Source: Bog-756 sp963718405
Lineage (GTDB): Bacteria; Actinomycetota; Acidimicrobiia; Acidimicrobiales; RAAP-2
DNA length: 64,000 nucleotides
Reading direction: 5' to 3'
Assembly: GCA_963718405.1 (NCBI GenBank)
Contig: CAVQYZ010000004.1
Location: 434,001-498,000 of the forward strand
The stretch's first letter is position 1. Each line of letters starts with the position of its first letter. The notes under the pieces were generated by a model that made no database searches, was not told the origin of the DNA, and saw only the letters and a list, made by a program, of their open reading frames with translations. The position numbers and the translations under genes were made by a program. Positions 1 through 8,572 of this stretch are shown one piece after another.

Positions 1-609
1 TTCGGCCACCGATCGCAGGGTGCCCAGGGTGACCGGGGTCCCGTAGGGGACCCGTGAGGCCAGGCACGCCGCCGCCGGCTTGTCCCAGGTGCGCAGCCCG
101 AGCTCCTTCGACCACGCCCGCACGTCGGCCTTGGTGAACCCCGCGGTCACCAGCGGGAAGAGCGCGCCCCGCTCGGCGGCGGCCTGCTGGCCCGGACGGT
201 GGTCGCCCAGGTCGTCGAGGTTCACCCCGAGCACGATCGAGGCCCCGGCCAGCCCGGCGCCCGGCGCCAGGCAGGGGCCGATGGCTTCCAGTAGCGATGT
301 CTTGCAGTGGTAGCACCGTGACCCGTCGTTGGCGGCGTAGGCCGGGTCGGCCAACTCGGCCGTCTCGACCTCGACGTGGCGGAGCCCCCACTCGGCGGCC
401 AGCGCCCGGCAGTCGGCCAGCTCCTCGGGAGCCAGCGAAGGGGAGACCGCGGTCACACAGAGCACCCGGTCCGGCCCCAGCGTGTCGGTGGCCACCCGGG
501 CCACGAAGGCCGAGTCCGCCCCCCCGCTGAACGCCACCACCATGGGCCCGATGCGGCTCAGCTCCTCCCGCAGGATCCCGAGCTCGGCCCGCCGGCCCGG
601 CTCACTCAT
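1..609 (-). CDS. larE: LarE-type ATP-dependent sacrificial sulfur transferase (3' end cut by window)
   Basis: Reading the minus strand from the ATG at 609 gives an open frame that runs off the window. It has an N-terminal PP-loop (FSGGADSAFVARVA, about residues 19-32) that binds ATP, then RCYHCK and later PAAACLASRVPYG, the hallmarks of the LarE branch of the NAD synthase/PP-loop family. Known LarE proteins adenylate the pyridinium dicarboxylate precursor of the nickel-pincer nucleotide and give up a cysteine sulfur to it. The Cys in the LASR segment is the likely sacrificial residue. The start overlaps the hemQ stop by 8 bases, so the two genes are probably co-transcribed. No larB or larC is visible, so the true substrate is open. 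Family assignment is firm; the physiological role is inferred. Confidence 0.85.
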   Translation of the reverse strand, partial: MSEPGRRAELGILREELSRIGPMVVAFSGGADSAFVARVATDTLGPDRVLCVTAVSPSLAPEELADCRALAAEWGLRHVEVETAELADPAYAANDGSRCYHCKTSLLEAIGPCLAPGAGLAGASIVLGVNLDDLGDHRPGQQAAAERGALFPLVTAGFTKADVRAWSKELGLRTWDKPAAACLASRVPYGTPVTLGTLRSVAE

Positions 610-1330
610 CCGGGCTGAGCTGGGCCAGAACCGTCTCCACCGGTGCCACCATCCCGGTCAGGAACGGCCCGAATTCGGCGAACCGGGCCGAGCCCTCGTC
701 GAAGCGCATGGTGTACACACAGTCCTTCAGGTCATCGGGATGCACCCCGAACAGGGTGACCCCCCACTCCCAGTCGTCGATCCCCGTGGAACCGGTGATC
801 ACCTGGAGGATCCTCCCGGCGAAGGTCCGACCCGAGGCCCCATGGCCGTACATCATGGCCTTGCGCTCCTCGTAGGGCATCGAATACCAGTTGGAGCCCT
901 CGGTGTCACCCCGTCGTTTGGACATGGGGTAGAAGCAGAAGGCGGTCTTGCCTTCGGGCGGCAGGGACGGGTACAGCCTGGTCTGCTTCATCTCGTCGGG
1001 GATGCCCGAGGCGTACTCGGAGATCTCGGTGAGCGAGACGTACGAGTAGGTCACCTCCACCCCGGCCGCCTGCAGGTCCGACTGGAAGCGCCGCAGCCGC
1101 CAGAGGTCCGTGCCCAGGGCCATGAATCCCACATCGGCCTTGTGGCCGAGGACGGCCACCGACACCACCTGGACCCCGTCGGACTCGGCACTCTTGACCG
1201 CCTGGATCACCGCGGCGCCGTCGAGACCCGGAGCCTCGGTGCCCGCCCGGGACCCCCTCGCCTTGCCGAACAGGTGGAGCACGTTCAAGCCCACGGATGG
1301 AGCCAGGGGTTCAGCCGGGGGTTCGGTCAC
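602..1330 (-). CDS. hemQ: Coproheme decarboxylase HemQ (chlorite dismutase-like)
   Basis: A 242-residue protein of the usual actinobacterial HemQ length. It oxidatively decarboxylates coproheme III to haem b, the last step of the coproporphyrin-dependent haem pathway of Gram-positive bacteria. The segment TYSYVSLTEISEY (about 94-106) contains the conserved tyrosine region of the active site. NWYSMPYEERKAMMYGHG (147-164) carries the likely proximal haem ligand His163, and MSKRR precedes it. It has no signal peptide, so it is cytosolic. The residues 24-38 differ from typical N-termini and may be flexible. It is followed directly by larE with overlapping reading frames and preceded by a terminator-like hairpin that separates it from groEL. 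Confidence 0.9.
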   Translation of the reverse strand: MTEPPAEPLAPSVGLNVLHLFGKARGSRAGTEAPGLDGAAVIQAVKSAESDGVQVVSVAVLGHKADVGFMALGTDLWRLRRFQSDLQAAGVEVTYSYVSLTEISEYASGIPDEMKQTRLYPSLPPEGKTAFCFYPMSKRRGDTEGSNWYSMPYEERKAMMYGHGASGRTFAGRILQVITGSTGIDDWEWGVTLFGVHPDDLKDCVYTMRFDEGSARFAEFGPFLTGMVAPVETVLAQLSPDE

Positions 1331-1349
1331 GATCCTCAGTCTAGAGACG

Positions 1350-1381
1350 GAAGAAGGGCGCCCGTGAGGGCGCCCTTCTTC
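1350..1381. terminator. Terminator hairpin downstream of groEL
   Basis: A perfect 14-bp inverted repeat (GAAGAAGGGCGCCC, loop GTGA, then its complement) lies between the groEL stop and the hemQ start. The arm reads CTTCTTC on the distal side in either direction rather than a long T tract. It most likely ends the groEL transcript, which runs leftward into it. Confidence 0.7.
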
Positions 1382-1433
1382 GAGATGAACCGCGGTGAGC
1401 AGGCCGTGGTCGGGATCCGGCCACGGCGAGGGA

Positions 1434-3059
1434 CTAGAAGTCGTCCATTCCTCCGCCGGGCATGCCGCCCCCGGCCGAGTCGTCGGGCTTGTCCACGATG
1501 ACCGCCTCGGTGGTCAGGAACAGGGCGGCGATGGATGCGGCGTTCTGCAGTGCCGACCTGGTCACCTTGACCGCGTCGATCACTCCCGTCTTGAACAGGT
1601 CCTCGTACTCGCCGGTGGCGGCGTTGAGGCCCTCGTTGGGCTTCTTGAGGTTGCGTACCTTGTCGACGATGACCCCACCCTCGAGGCCGGCGTTGACGGC
1701 GATCTGCTTGAGGGGCTCCTCGACGGCCCGGGCCACGATGCGGGCCCCGGTGGCCTCGTCACCCTCCAACTTCTCCGCGGCGTCGAGCACGGCGGACTGG
1801 GAGCGCAGCAGGGCCACGCCACCGCCGGGGACCACGCCCTCTTCGATGGCGGCCTTGGTGGTGGAGACGGCATCCTCGATGCGGTGCTTCTTCTCCTTGA
1901 GCTCCACCTCGGTGGCCGCTCCGACCTTGATGACGGCCACGCCGCCGGACAGCTTGGCCAGACGCTCCTGGAGCTTCTCCCGGTCGTAGTCGGAGTCGGT
2001 GTTGTCGATCTCGGCCTTGATCTGGTTGATCCGGCCCTTGATGTCGTTGTCCGATCCTCCGCCCTCGACCACCGTGGTCTCGTCCTTGGTCACCACGACC
2101 TTGCGGGCCGTGCCCAGCAGGTCGAGGCCGACGTTCTCCAGCTTGAGACCGACCTCTTCGGTGACCACCTGGCCGCCGGTGAGGATGGCGATGTCCTGGA
2201 GCATGGCCTTGCGGCGCTCACCGAAGCCCGGGGCCTTGACGGCCACGCTCTTGAAGGTGCCGCGGATCTTGTTGACCACCAGGGTGGCCAGGGCCTCGCC
2301 CTCGAGGTCCTCGGCGATGATGACCAGGGGCTTCCCACCCTGCATGACCTTCTCCAACAAGGGGAGCAGGTCGCGCACCGCGGTGATCTTGGAGCCGACC
2401 AGAAGGACGTAGGCGTCCTCGAGAACCGCTTCCATCCGCTCGGGATCGGTCACGAAGTAGGGGGAGATGTAGCCCTTGTCGAAGCGCATGCCCTCGACCA
2501 GGTCCATGTCCATGCCGAAGGTCTGGGACTCCTCGACGGTGATCACGCCGTCCTTGCCCACCTTGTCGATGGCCTCGGAGATCATCCCGCCGATCTCCTC
2601 GTCGGCGGCGGAGATGGAAGCCACCTGGGCGATCTGGTCCTTGGAGTCGGTGTCGCGGGCGATGCCCCGCAGCGAGGTCACCGCGGCCTCCACTCCGGCC
2701 TCGATGCCCTTCTTCAGCGACATGGGGTTGGCGCCGGCGGCCACGTTGCGCAGGCCCTCGTGGACCATGGCCCAGGCCAGCACGGTGGCGGTGGTGGTGC
2801 CGTCGCCGGCCACATCGTCGGTCTTCTTGGCCACTTCTTTGACCAGCTCGGCCCCGATCCGCTCAAAGGGGTCCTCGAGTTCGATGTCCTTGGCAATGGA
2901 CACGCCGTCATTGGTGATGGTGGGGGCGCCCCACTTCTTGTCGAGGACGACGTTGCGGCCTTTGGGTCCGAGAGTGACGCGTACGGCGTCGGCGAGCTTG
3001 TTCATTCCGCTCTCAAGGGACCGGCGGGCCTCCTCGTCGAACGTGATCAGTTTGGCCAT
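1434..3059 (-). CDS. groEL: Chaperonin GroEL (60 kDa, Hsp60)
   Basis: A 541-residue group I chaperonin subunit. It starts MAKLITFDEEARRSLESGMN and carries the nucleotide-binding DGTTTATVLA stretch. The C-terminal tail GGGMPGGGMDDF is Gly/Met-rich, the type seen in the essential actinobacterial copy (GroEL2) rather than the His-rich GroEL1. It forms the double-ring ATPase that folds cytosolic proteins together with GroES. groES is not adjacent here, which is common for the stand-alone actinobacterial copy. A perfect CIRCE operator lies 41-67 bases upstream of the start, so heat-shock control by HrcA is expected. A strong hairpin follows the stop. Confidence 0.98.
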   Translation of the reverse strand: MAKLITFDEEARRSLESGMNKLADAVRVTLGPKGRNVVLDKKWGAPTITNDGVSIAKDIELEDPFERIGAELVKEVAKKTDDVAGDGTTTATVLAWAMVHEGLRNVAAGANPMSLKKGIEAGVEAAVTSLRGIARDTDSKDQIAQVASISAADEEIGGMISEAIDKVGKDGVITVEESQTFGMDMDLVEGMRFDKGYISPYFVTDPERMEAVLEDAYVLLVGSKITAVRDLLPLLEKVMQGGKPLVIIAEDLEGEALATLVVNKIRGTFKSVAVKAPGFGERRKAMLQDIAILTGGQVVTEEVGLKLENVGLDLLGTARKVVVTKDETTVVEGGGSDNDIKGRINQIKAEIDNTDSDYDREKLQERLAKLSGGVAVIKVGAATEVELKEKKHRIEDAVSTTKAAIEEGVVPGGGVALLRSQSAVLDAAEKLEGDEATGARIVARAVEEPLKQIAVNAGLEGGVIVDKVRNLKKPNEGLNAATGEYEDLFKTGVIDAVKVTRSALQNAASIAALFLTTEAVIVDKPDDSAGGGMPGGGMDDF

Positions 3060-3099
3060 CTTGAGGTTTCCTCCGTGTCGGTTTGCGCTCTGCAGGGCG

Positions 3100-3126
3100 T
3101 TAGCACTCTACAGGGGCGAGTGCTAA
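3100..3126. promoter_or_regulatory. CIRCE operator (HrcA site) of groEL
   Basis: TTAGCACTC, nine spacer bases, GAGTGCTAA: an exact match to the CIRCE consensus with both 9-bp arms perfect. It sits just upstream of groEL on the minus strand, the standard position for repression by HrcA until heat shock. Confidence 0.96.
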
Positions 3127-3377
3127 CAGCAAACCACGTGGAGGCCCGGGGCGCAACAGCAGATCGACGACAGAATGGCCGGATTGGCCCCCCGGACCAC
3201 CGAAGCCCGGTCACCGATCCGCGCCCCGGCCCGGCCTCGATGGCCCCGGGGCCGGTACTCCATCGCCCCCTGACCTGGGTGTTCCACCGCGGAGGCGTCA
3301 GGCTGGGGCCTCTGACCGCTCTCTGCGGCCGGGGAAACGCTGGCCGTCGGACCGGGGCCGGGATGGGGCCCCCGCCC

Positions 3378-3406
3378 TTGACATAGAGAGGGGCGGCCCT
3401 TAGTTT
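3378..3406 (+). promoter_or_regulatory. Candidate sigma-70-type promoter for the pst operon
   Basis: A perfect -35 hexamer TTGACA (3378-3383), a 17-base spacer, and TAGTTT (3401-3406) as a weaker -10. It faces the pst-type operon and is the best promoter-like sequence between groEL and that operon. No clear run of Pho-box direct repeats was found beside it, so phosphate control is plausible from gene content but not shown. Confidence 0.45.
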
Positions 3407-3692
3407 GATGATTCCACCAGGTTTAGTAGGCCAGTAGGAATTGTCGGGAGTTCGGTTCGGGGGGACGCTCAACTCCGGTTGTTCGCCTACCCGGCGTCGA
3501 AGTGAGGAGCAGTCATTGGCAGGGTTCCTGCGCGACAGAAACGCCTCCGCGCCTTTCGCGCAGGTAGAGCCCGGGCCGGCAGGTCGGGCCGGGAGCGGCC
3601 TGTCCGACCGCTTCGAACGGCCTTCTCGACGTCGTCATGCCCTACCGGCTGGCCGCAATCCCACCCAATTCCCCACCCGAATTCAGAGCCCG
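3407..3692 (+). other. Long untranslated leader before the pst operon
   Basis: About 280 bases between the candidate promoter and the chosen start. The frame of the first gene stays open back to a TTG at 3441. That would put some 84 Arg/Pro-rich residues in front of a normal signal peptide, so it is more likely leader RNA. No known riboswitch was recognised. Confidence 0.4.
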
Positions 3693-4547
3693 ATGATCCC
3701 GATGAGACAGAGCCCGACGATCCGACATGCCGGGGCGCGCCCGCTGGTACGGACCCTCATGGCCACCGCGGTGGTCGCCGCGGCCCTGTTGGCCGGCGTC
3801 GCCGGGGGAGTGGCGGCATCCTCGGGCACCGCGTCCGCCACCGTCACCGCCGGTGTGGCGGCCATCACCAAGCCCGGCAGCCTCACCAAGTTGAACTCCG
3901 GCGGATCGGAGACCTTGTTCGGGGTCCAGCTCCCCGCCGGGGCCAGCTGCCCCGGCGACACCGCCCACGATGGCTACCGGGTCGACAGCTACCTGGTGCC
4001 CGCAGGCGTGTCGCCCGCCACCGTCAATTTCAAGACCGGGCTACCCGACCGGGGTTCGGGGTACGTCGCCTACGGCAAGTACTACGGGGCCATCAACACC
4101 GCCCTGGGCTCCGGCCTGGTGGTCGGCCTTCCTCCCGACCTCACCATCAACCGTCTCACCACCCAGGAGCTGTTCCCCGCCGGCCAGAAGTCGGTGATGT
4201 GGGATGGTGGCATCGCCTGCACCACCGCCGAGGGGGTGGTGACCAACTACTGGAACTCCCGCTTCGTCTTCACCGCCACGCCCTCGGATCCGCACGGCTT
4301 CACCTGGAAGGTATTGGCCCAGCCGGCGCTGGCGCCTTCGCACTCGTACCTGTGGATCGGCATCGGCCTGATCGTCCTGTCGGTCCTGCTGGCCGCCTTC
4401 GCCGTGTTCCTCAGCCAGAGACGGAGTGGTCCGTCCTCTGACGGCCCGGCCGGCCCCGCCGCTACGGGCGACCCGGCCTCCGGCACTTCCACCGACCCGG
4501 TCGCCGTCGGCCAGGACGTTCCCGAGCCCTCCGTGGCGGGGCGGTAG
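3693..4547 (+). CDS. Secreted, C-terminally membrane-anchored protein of unknown function (CPGD-DGY family, copy 1)
   Basis: About 284 residues from the ATG at 3693; an ATG at 3702 is an equal alternative. It begins with a signal peptide (LMATAVVAAALLAGVAGG). The extracellular domain contains SCPGDTAHDGYRVDSYLVP, YYGAINTALGSGLVVGLPPD and a second Cys in GGIACTTAEG. A single transmembrane helix (IGIGLIVLSVLLAAFAVFL) and a short cytoplasmic tail follow. The same motifs recur in the gene at 11334-12284, so the operon carries two paralogues that bracket the transporter genes. The two conserved cysteines could form a disulfide. It is the first gene of the operon, five bases before pstC. No family was recognised; a role in substrate capture or envelope assembly with the phosphate transporter is inferred from position only. 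Confidence 0.7.
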   Translation: MIPMRQSPTIRHAGARPLVRTLMATAVVAAALLAGVAGGVAASSGTASATVTAGVAAITKPGSLTKLNSGGSETLFGVQLPAGASCPGDTAHDGYRVDSYLVPAGVSPATVNFKTGLPDRGSGYVAYGKYYGAINTALGSGLVVGLPPDLTINRLTTQELFPAGQKSVMWDGGIACTTAEGVVTNYWNSRFVFTATPSDPHGFTWKVLAQPALAPSHSYLWIGIGLIVLSVLLAAFAVFLSQRRSGPSSDGPAGPAATGDPASGTSTDPVAVGQDVPEPSVAGR

Positions 4548-4552
4548 CCACT

Positions 4553-5572
4553 GTGACCGCCACCATGGTCCCCACCGACCGCCACGACCGCGACGAGCGC
4601 CCCCGCCGCCTGGTCCGGGCCCTGCCCGGCACGGGCGACCGGATCTTCATGGGGCTCCGCCGGAGCAGCGCCCTCGTCGTGCTGCTGGTGTTCACCGCCA
4701 TCGGCCTGTTCCTCGGCATCCAGGCCTTCCAGGCCATCAAGGTGGCCAAGTTCTCCTTCCTCACCACGGCGGCGTGGGAGCCCGACATCCACCACTTCGG
4801 GATCGCCGGCATCATGGCCGACACCATCTTCATCGCCTTGGTGGCGGTGATCATCGCCATCCCCATCTCGTTGGGCCTGTCCCTGTTCATCTCCGAGATC
4901 GCCCCGCAGAAGATCAAGCGGGCCCTGGTCTCGCTGGTGGACCTGATGGCGGCCATCCCCAGCGTGGTCTACGGGCTGTGGGCCTTCTTGTTCCTGCAGG
5001 GCCGTACCATCGGGATCTCCCGGTGGTTGTCGGTCTGGCTCGGCTGGATCCCCATCTTCAAAGTGGACGGCTCCGGGGCCAACAACCCCACCGACCTCGG
5101 CCACGAGTTCACCGCCTCCACCTTCGTGTGCGGCTTGGCGGTGTCCCTCATGGTCGTGCCCATCCTGACCTCGGTGATGCGGGAGTCCTTCTCCCAGGCG
5201 CCCCTCGGGGAGCGCGAGGGCGCCTACGCCCTCGGGGCCACCCGGTGGGGGATGATCCGCTCGGTGGTGATCCCGTTCGGCCGGGGTGGGATCATCGGCG
5301 GGACCATGTTGGGCCTGGGCAGGGCCCTGGGGGAGACCATCGTGGTCATCCTGATCATCTCGCCGGTCTTCACCGCCAACATCCACATCCTCCAGACCGG
5401 CGGGAACTCCATCTCCTATCTCATCGCCAACCTGGTCAGCGACTCCTCGTCCTTCGGGATCTCCGCCCTGATGGCTGCGGGCCTGTCGTTGTTCGCCCTG
5501 ACCCTCATCATCAACTTCGGGGCCTCGGCCGTGGTGGCCCGGTCCCGCTCCGGCGCCGAGAGCGACGGCTGA
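4553..5572 (+). CDS. pstC: Phosphate ABC transporter permease PstC
   Basis: A 339-residue integral membrane protein with a GTG start five bases after the previous stop. About six hydrophobic segments are visible, including ALVVLLVFTAIGLFLGI and LVAVIIAIPISLGLSLFIS. The EAA loop that contacts the ATPase reads EREGAYALGATRWGMIRSVV (about residues 222-241). With PstA it forms the channel of the high-affinity phosphate importer PstSCAB. The region around residues 165-185 is longer than in the E. coli protein. It is tightly coupled to pstA, with one base between stop and start. Confidence 0.93.
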   Translation: MTATMVPTDRHDRDERPRRLVRALPGTGDRIFMGLRRSSALVVLLVFTAIGLFLGIQAFQAIKVAKFSFLTTAAWEPDIHHFGIAGIMADTIFIALVAVIIAIPISLGLSLFISEIAPQKIKRALVSLVDLMAAIPSVVYGLWAFLFLQGRTIGISRWLSVWLGWIPIFKVDGSGANNPTDLGHEFTASTFVCGLAVSLMVVPILTSVMRESFSQAPLGEREGAYALGATRWGMIRSVVIPFGRGGIIGGTMLGLGRALGETIVVILIISPVFTANIHILQTGGNSISYLIANLVSDSSSFGISALMAAGLSLFALTLIINFGASAVVARSRSGAESDG

Positions 5573-5573
5573 G

Positions 5574-6800
5574 ATGGTCGTAACCGAGCTGCCCCCGGTC
5601 GACGAGGCGCCCGTGGCCCCGAGTCCGGGGCCCCAGAAGCGTCGCAAGATCGGCGGCCTCCGGCGGGGCTCGATCTTCAATCTGGTCGGCGCGGCCGCCG
5701 GCGGGGCCTCGGCCACCCTCCTGCTCTTCCGGTTGACCGCCCTCTCCGGCGGCCTGGGCTTCGTCTTCGTGGCCTACGTGATCTTCGTGGTCCTCTACGG
5801 GTTCCTGGTCTCACTCAACGAGGACGCCCAGGTGGTCCGCGACGCCGTCATGAGCGTGCTCATGGCCACCTGCGCCGTCATCGCCCTGGGGGCCTTGGCC
5901 CTGGTGGTGGTGTTCACCCTGGCCCGGGGCTGGGCCGCCCTCCGTCATTCGAACTTCTACACCCAGGACATGTCCCGGGCCGGCCCCCTGGCCCCGCTGT
6001 CCGTGGGGGGCATGGGCGCGGCCCTGGTGGGCACGCTCTGGATGGTGGGCATCGCCGTGGCCCTGACCGTCCCCATCGGCCTGGTGGCCGCGGTGTACCT
6101 CGACGTGACCCGCGGTCGCTCGGCCCGGTTCTTCCGCACCGTGGTCGAGGCCATGACCGCGCTGCCCAGCATCCTGGCCGGCCTGTTCATCTACGCCTCG
6201 TGGATCCTGGCCTTCGGCTTCGGCCACTCCGGGCTGGCCGCGGCGCTGGCCCTCAGCGTGATGATGCTGCCGTACATCATCCGGGGTGCCGACCTGGCCC
6301 TCCGGCTGGTACCGGCCAACCTCCGGGAGGCGGCCGATGCCTTGGGCGCCCCGGGTTGGAGAGGGGAGCTCCAGGTGGTACTGCCGACAGCCCGCTCGGG
6401 CCTGGCCACCGCGGTCATCCTGGGTATCGCCCGGTCCATCGGTGAAGCCTCCCCGGTTCTGCTCACCGCCGGATTCACCAGCTACATCAATGCCAATCCT
6501 CTCAACGGCCCGATGGTCTCGCTGCCCTTGCTGGTGCTGAAGCTGGTGCAGTCCGGCGTCCCGAACTACACCACCCGCGCCTTCGGCTGTGCCTCCTTCT
6601 TGTTGGTGGTGGTCATCGTCCTGTTCGCCGTGGCCCGCCAGATCGGCGGCTGGGGCCCGGGCCACCTTTCGCCCCGTGCCCAGAGGCGGGTGGCCCGGGC
6701 CTCCGCCCGCGACGCGGCCCGGTTCGCCGACCGGAGCGGGAAGGCCGCGGTGGCGTCAACCCAACCGGGCAGCGGGCTGAGCGCGGCGGGGAGTACCTGA
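5574..6800 (+). CDS. pstA: Phosphate ABC transporter permease PstA
   Basis: A 408-residue permease, longer than the roughly 290-300 of E. coli PstA. It has an extra N-terminal region with two hydrophobic segments (residues about 35-85) and a basic, Ala-rich cytoplasmic tail of about 45 residues. The EAA loop reads EAADALGAPGWRGELQVVLP. Membrane segments such as GLAAALALSVMMLPYII match the binding-protein-dependent transport permease fold. It pairs with PstC in the PstSCAB importer. The stop overlaps the next start (TGATG), which suggests translational coupling to the binding protein. Confidence 0.93.
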   Translation: MVVTELPPVDEAPVAPSPGPQKRRKIGGLRRGSIFNLVGAAAGGASATLLLFRLTALSGGLGFVFVAYVIFVVLYGFLVSLNEDAQVVRDAVMSVLMATCAVIALGALALVVVFTLARGWAALRHSNFYTQDMSRAGPLAPLSVGGMGAALVGTLWMVGIAVALTVPIGLVAAVYLDVTRGRSARFFRTVVEAMTALPSILAGLFIYASWILAFGFGHSGLAAALALSVMMLPYIIRGADLALRLVPANLREAADALGAPGWRGELQVVLPTARSGLATAVILGIARSIGEASPVLLTAGFTSYINANPLNGPMVSLPLLVLKLVQSGVPNYTTRAFGCASFLLVVVIVLFAVARQIGGWGPGHLSPRAQRRVARASARDAARFADRSGKAAVASTQPGSGLSAAGST

Positions 6801-8572
6801 TGACCTGGAGGACGCCCATGACCCGAGGACGCCTGACCCGGACCCCCACGATCCGCCGCCGGGCGACGCCGGCCGGGCTCCCGACCTGGTGCCGGTGGGT
6901 GATGGCCTTCGGTGCCTCGCTGTCCGTCATCGCCAGTGGGCTGGTCATGACGGGCTCGCCGGCCGGCGCCACCAGCTACGTGCCGGTGTACGGCGAAGGC
7001 TCGTCGTGGTCCGCCAATGCCATCAACGAGTGGATCAGTGACGTGCAGCCACTCGGGATGCGGGTCAGCTACGTGGCCAACGGGTCGACCACCGGCCGCG
7101 AGGACTACATCAACGGCCAGACCGACTTCGCCGCCTCGGACATCCCCTTCCAGACCAATCCGGAGGACGGCTCGGCGCCGGAGCACCCCAAGCTCAACAG
7201 CTACGCCTACATGCCCATTACCGCCGGCGGCACCGTGTTCATGTACAACCTCGAGATCAACGGGCAGCGGGTCACCAACCTCCGCCTGTCGGGTGAGAAC
7301 ATCACCAAGATCTTCACCGGGGCCATCACCAACTGGGACGACCCGGCGCTGGCCGCCGACAATCCGGCCCTCAAGCTGCCGGACGAGACCATCGTGCCGG
7401 TGGTGCGCTCCGACGGGGCCGGCTCCAGCTTCGAGCTGTCCGAGTGGATGATCAGCCAGTACCCCTCGCTGTGGCAGTCGTTCTGCCAGCGGTCGGGCCG
7501 GGCCCCGGCCTGTGGTGCGACTTCGTTCTTCCCCACGGTGACCGGCATGGAGGCCAAGTCCGGCGACCTCGGCGTGGCCGGGACCGTCTCGCAGAACTAC
7601 TCCGACGGTTCCATCGGCTACGTCGAGTACTCCTACGCCCTCAACGACGATTTTCCGGTGGTGCAGTTGCTCAACGCCGCCGGGTACTACACCGAGCCCA
7701 CCGCTCAGAACGTGGCCGTCTCCCTGCTGTCGGCCCAGGTCGACACCACCGATCACAACCCGGCCGTGTACCTCACCGAGAACCTCACGGGCGTGTACAC
7801 CGACCCCGACCCCCGTACCTACCCGCTGTCGTCCTACAGCTACCTGATCCTGCCCACCGAGATACAAGGCCAATTCAGTGATGCCAAGGGCCTCACCCTG
7901 GCAGCGTTCTCCTACTACGCCATGTGTCAGGGCCAACAGCAGTCGGCGCCCCTGGGCTACTCCCCCATGCCCATAAACCTGGTGGAGGCCAGCTTCGCCC
8001 AGATCGCCAAAATACCCGGGGCCGACGTGCAGACCATCAACATCCAATCGTGCAACAACCCCACCTTCACCCCCAACGGCACCAACCTGTTGGCCGATGA
8101 CGCCCCCTACCCTCCCGCCTGTGACAAGCAAGGCGCGACCCAGTGCGTCAACGGGACCGGTGGAGCCACGGCCGTGGCCACCGCCGTCAGTGGGAATACC
8201 GGCGCCGGGGTGGCGGCCACCAGCGGGGCCGGCATCGGCAGCGCCACCGGAGCTTCAGGAGGGTCCGGAGGGGTCTCGGGATCGAGCAGTTCGAAAACCG
8301 GGGGGTCCGGAGGGAAAGGTGGCAAATCGAAGGCCGCGGCCTTGGCCACCTGCGCAGCCGAGGGGAAGACCGCGTCCGAGTGCACCGCGGCCGGAGGGAA
8401 CGGCACGGCGGGGACCGATCCGAGCCCTGACACCCAGGTCCTGGCCGCTACCACCGGGTGGTCGTTCGAACAGACACTGATCCTGCTCATCACCGTGGCG
8501 CTGGTGGCCCTGATCCTCGTCCCCGCCCGTCTCCTCTCGCGCCGCCGGCGGTTGCGCCGGGGTGGACCATGA
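6800..8572 (+). CDS. pstS: PstS-like phosphate-binding protein with C-terminal membrane anchor
   Basis: A 590-residue protein. A basic N-terminus leads to a signal peptide (MAFGASLSVIASGLVMTGSPAGA). A periplasmic-binding-protein domain of the PstS type follows, with VPVYGEGSSWSANAINEW near the start, QTDFAASDIPF and RSDGAGSSFELSEWM. After about residue 440 comes a Gly/Ser/Thr linker, then a transmembrane helix (LILLITVALVALILVPA) and a basic tail. Usual PstS proteins are about 320-400 residues and are lipoproteins or free. Here a C-terminal helix replaces the lipobox as the tether. The start overlaps pstA, and the stop overlaps the next gene (ATGA). It should deliver inorganic phosphate to PstCA. 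Confidence 0.9.
   Translation: MTWRTPMTRGRLTRTPTIRRRATPAGLPTWCRWVMAFGASLSVIASGLVMTGSPAGATSYVPVYGEGSSWSANAINEWISDVQPLGMRVSYVANGSTTGREDYINGQTDFAASDIPFQTNPEDGSAPEHPKLNSYAYMPITAGGTVFMYNLEINGQRVTNLRLSGENITKIFTGAITNWDDPALAADNPALKLPDETIVPVVRSDGAGSSFELSEWMISQYPSLWQSFCQRSGRAPACGATSFFPTVTGMEAKSGDLGVAGTVSQNYSDGSIGYVEYSYALNDDFPVVQLLNAAGYYTEPTAQNVAVSLLSAQVDTTDHNPAVYLTENLTGVYTDPDPRTYPLSSYSYLILPTEIQGQFSDAKGLTLAAFSYYAMCQGQQQSAPLGYSPMPINLVEASFAQIAKIPGADVQTINIQSCNNPTFTPNGTNLLADDAPYPPACDKQGATQCVNGTGGATAVATAVSGNTGAGVAATSGAGIGSATGASGGSGGVSGSSSSKTGGSGGKGGKSKAAALATCAAEGKTASECTAAGGNGTAGTDPSPDTQVLAATTGWSFEQTLILLITVALVALILVPARLLSRRRRLRRGGP

Noticed and set aside
1395..3386. Long open frame on the plus strand opposite groEL
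   Set aside because: It mirrors the conserved groEL coding frame, has His/Leu/Gly-biased composition and no motif; such antisense frames are expected in GC-rich genes.
3441..3692. N-terminal extension of the first pst-operon gene from a TTG start
   Set aside because: It would place about 84 Arg/Pro-rich residues before a normal signal peptide; a start at 3693 or 3702 is more sensible.
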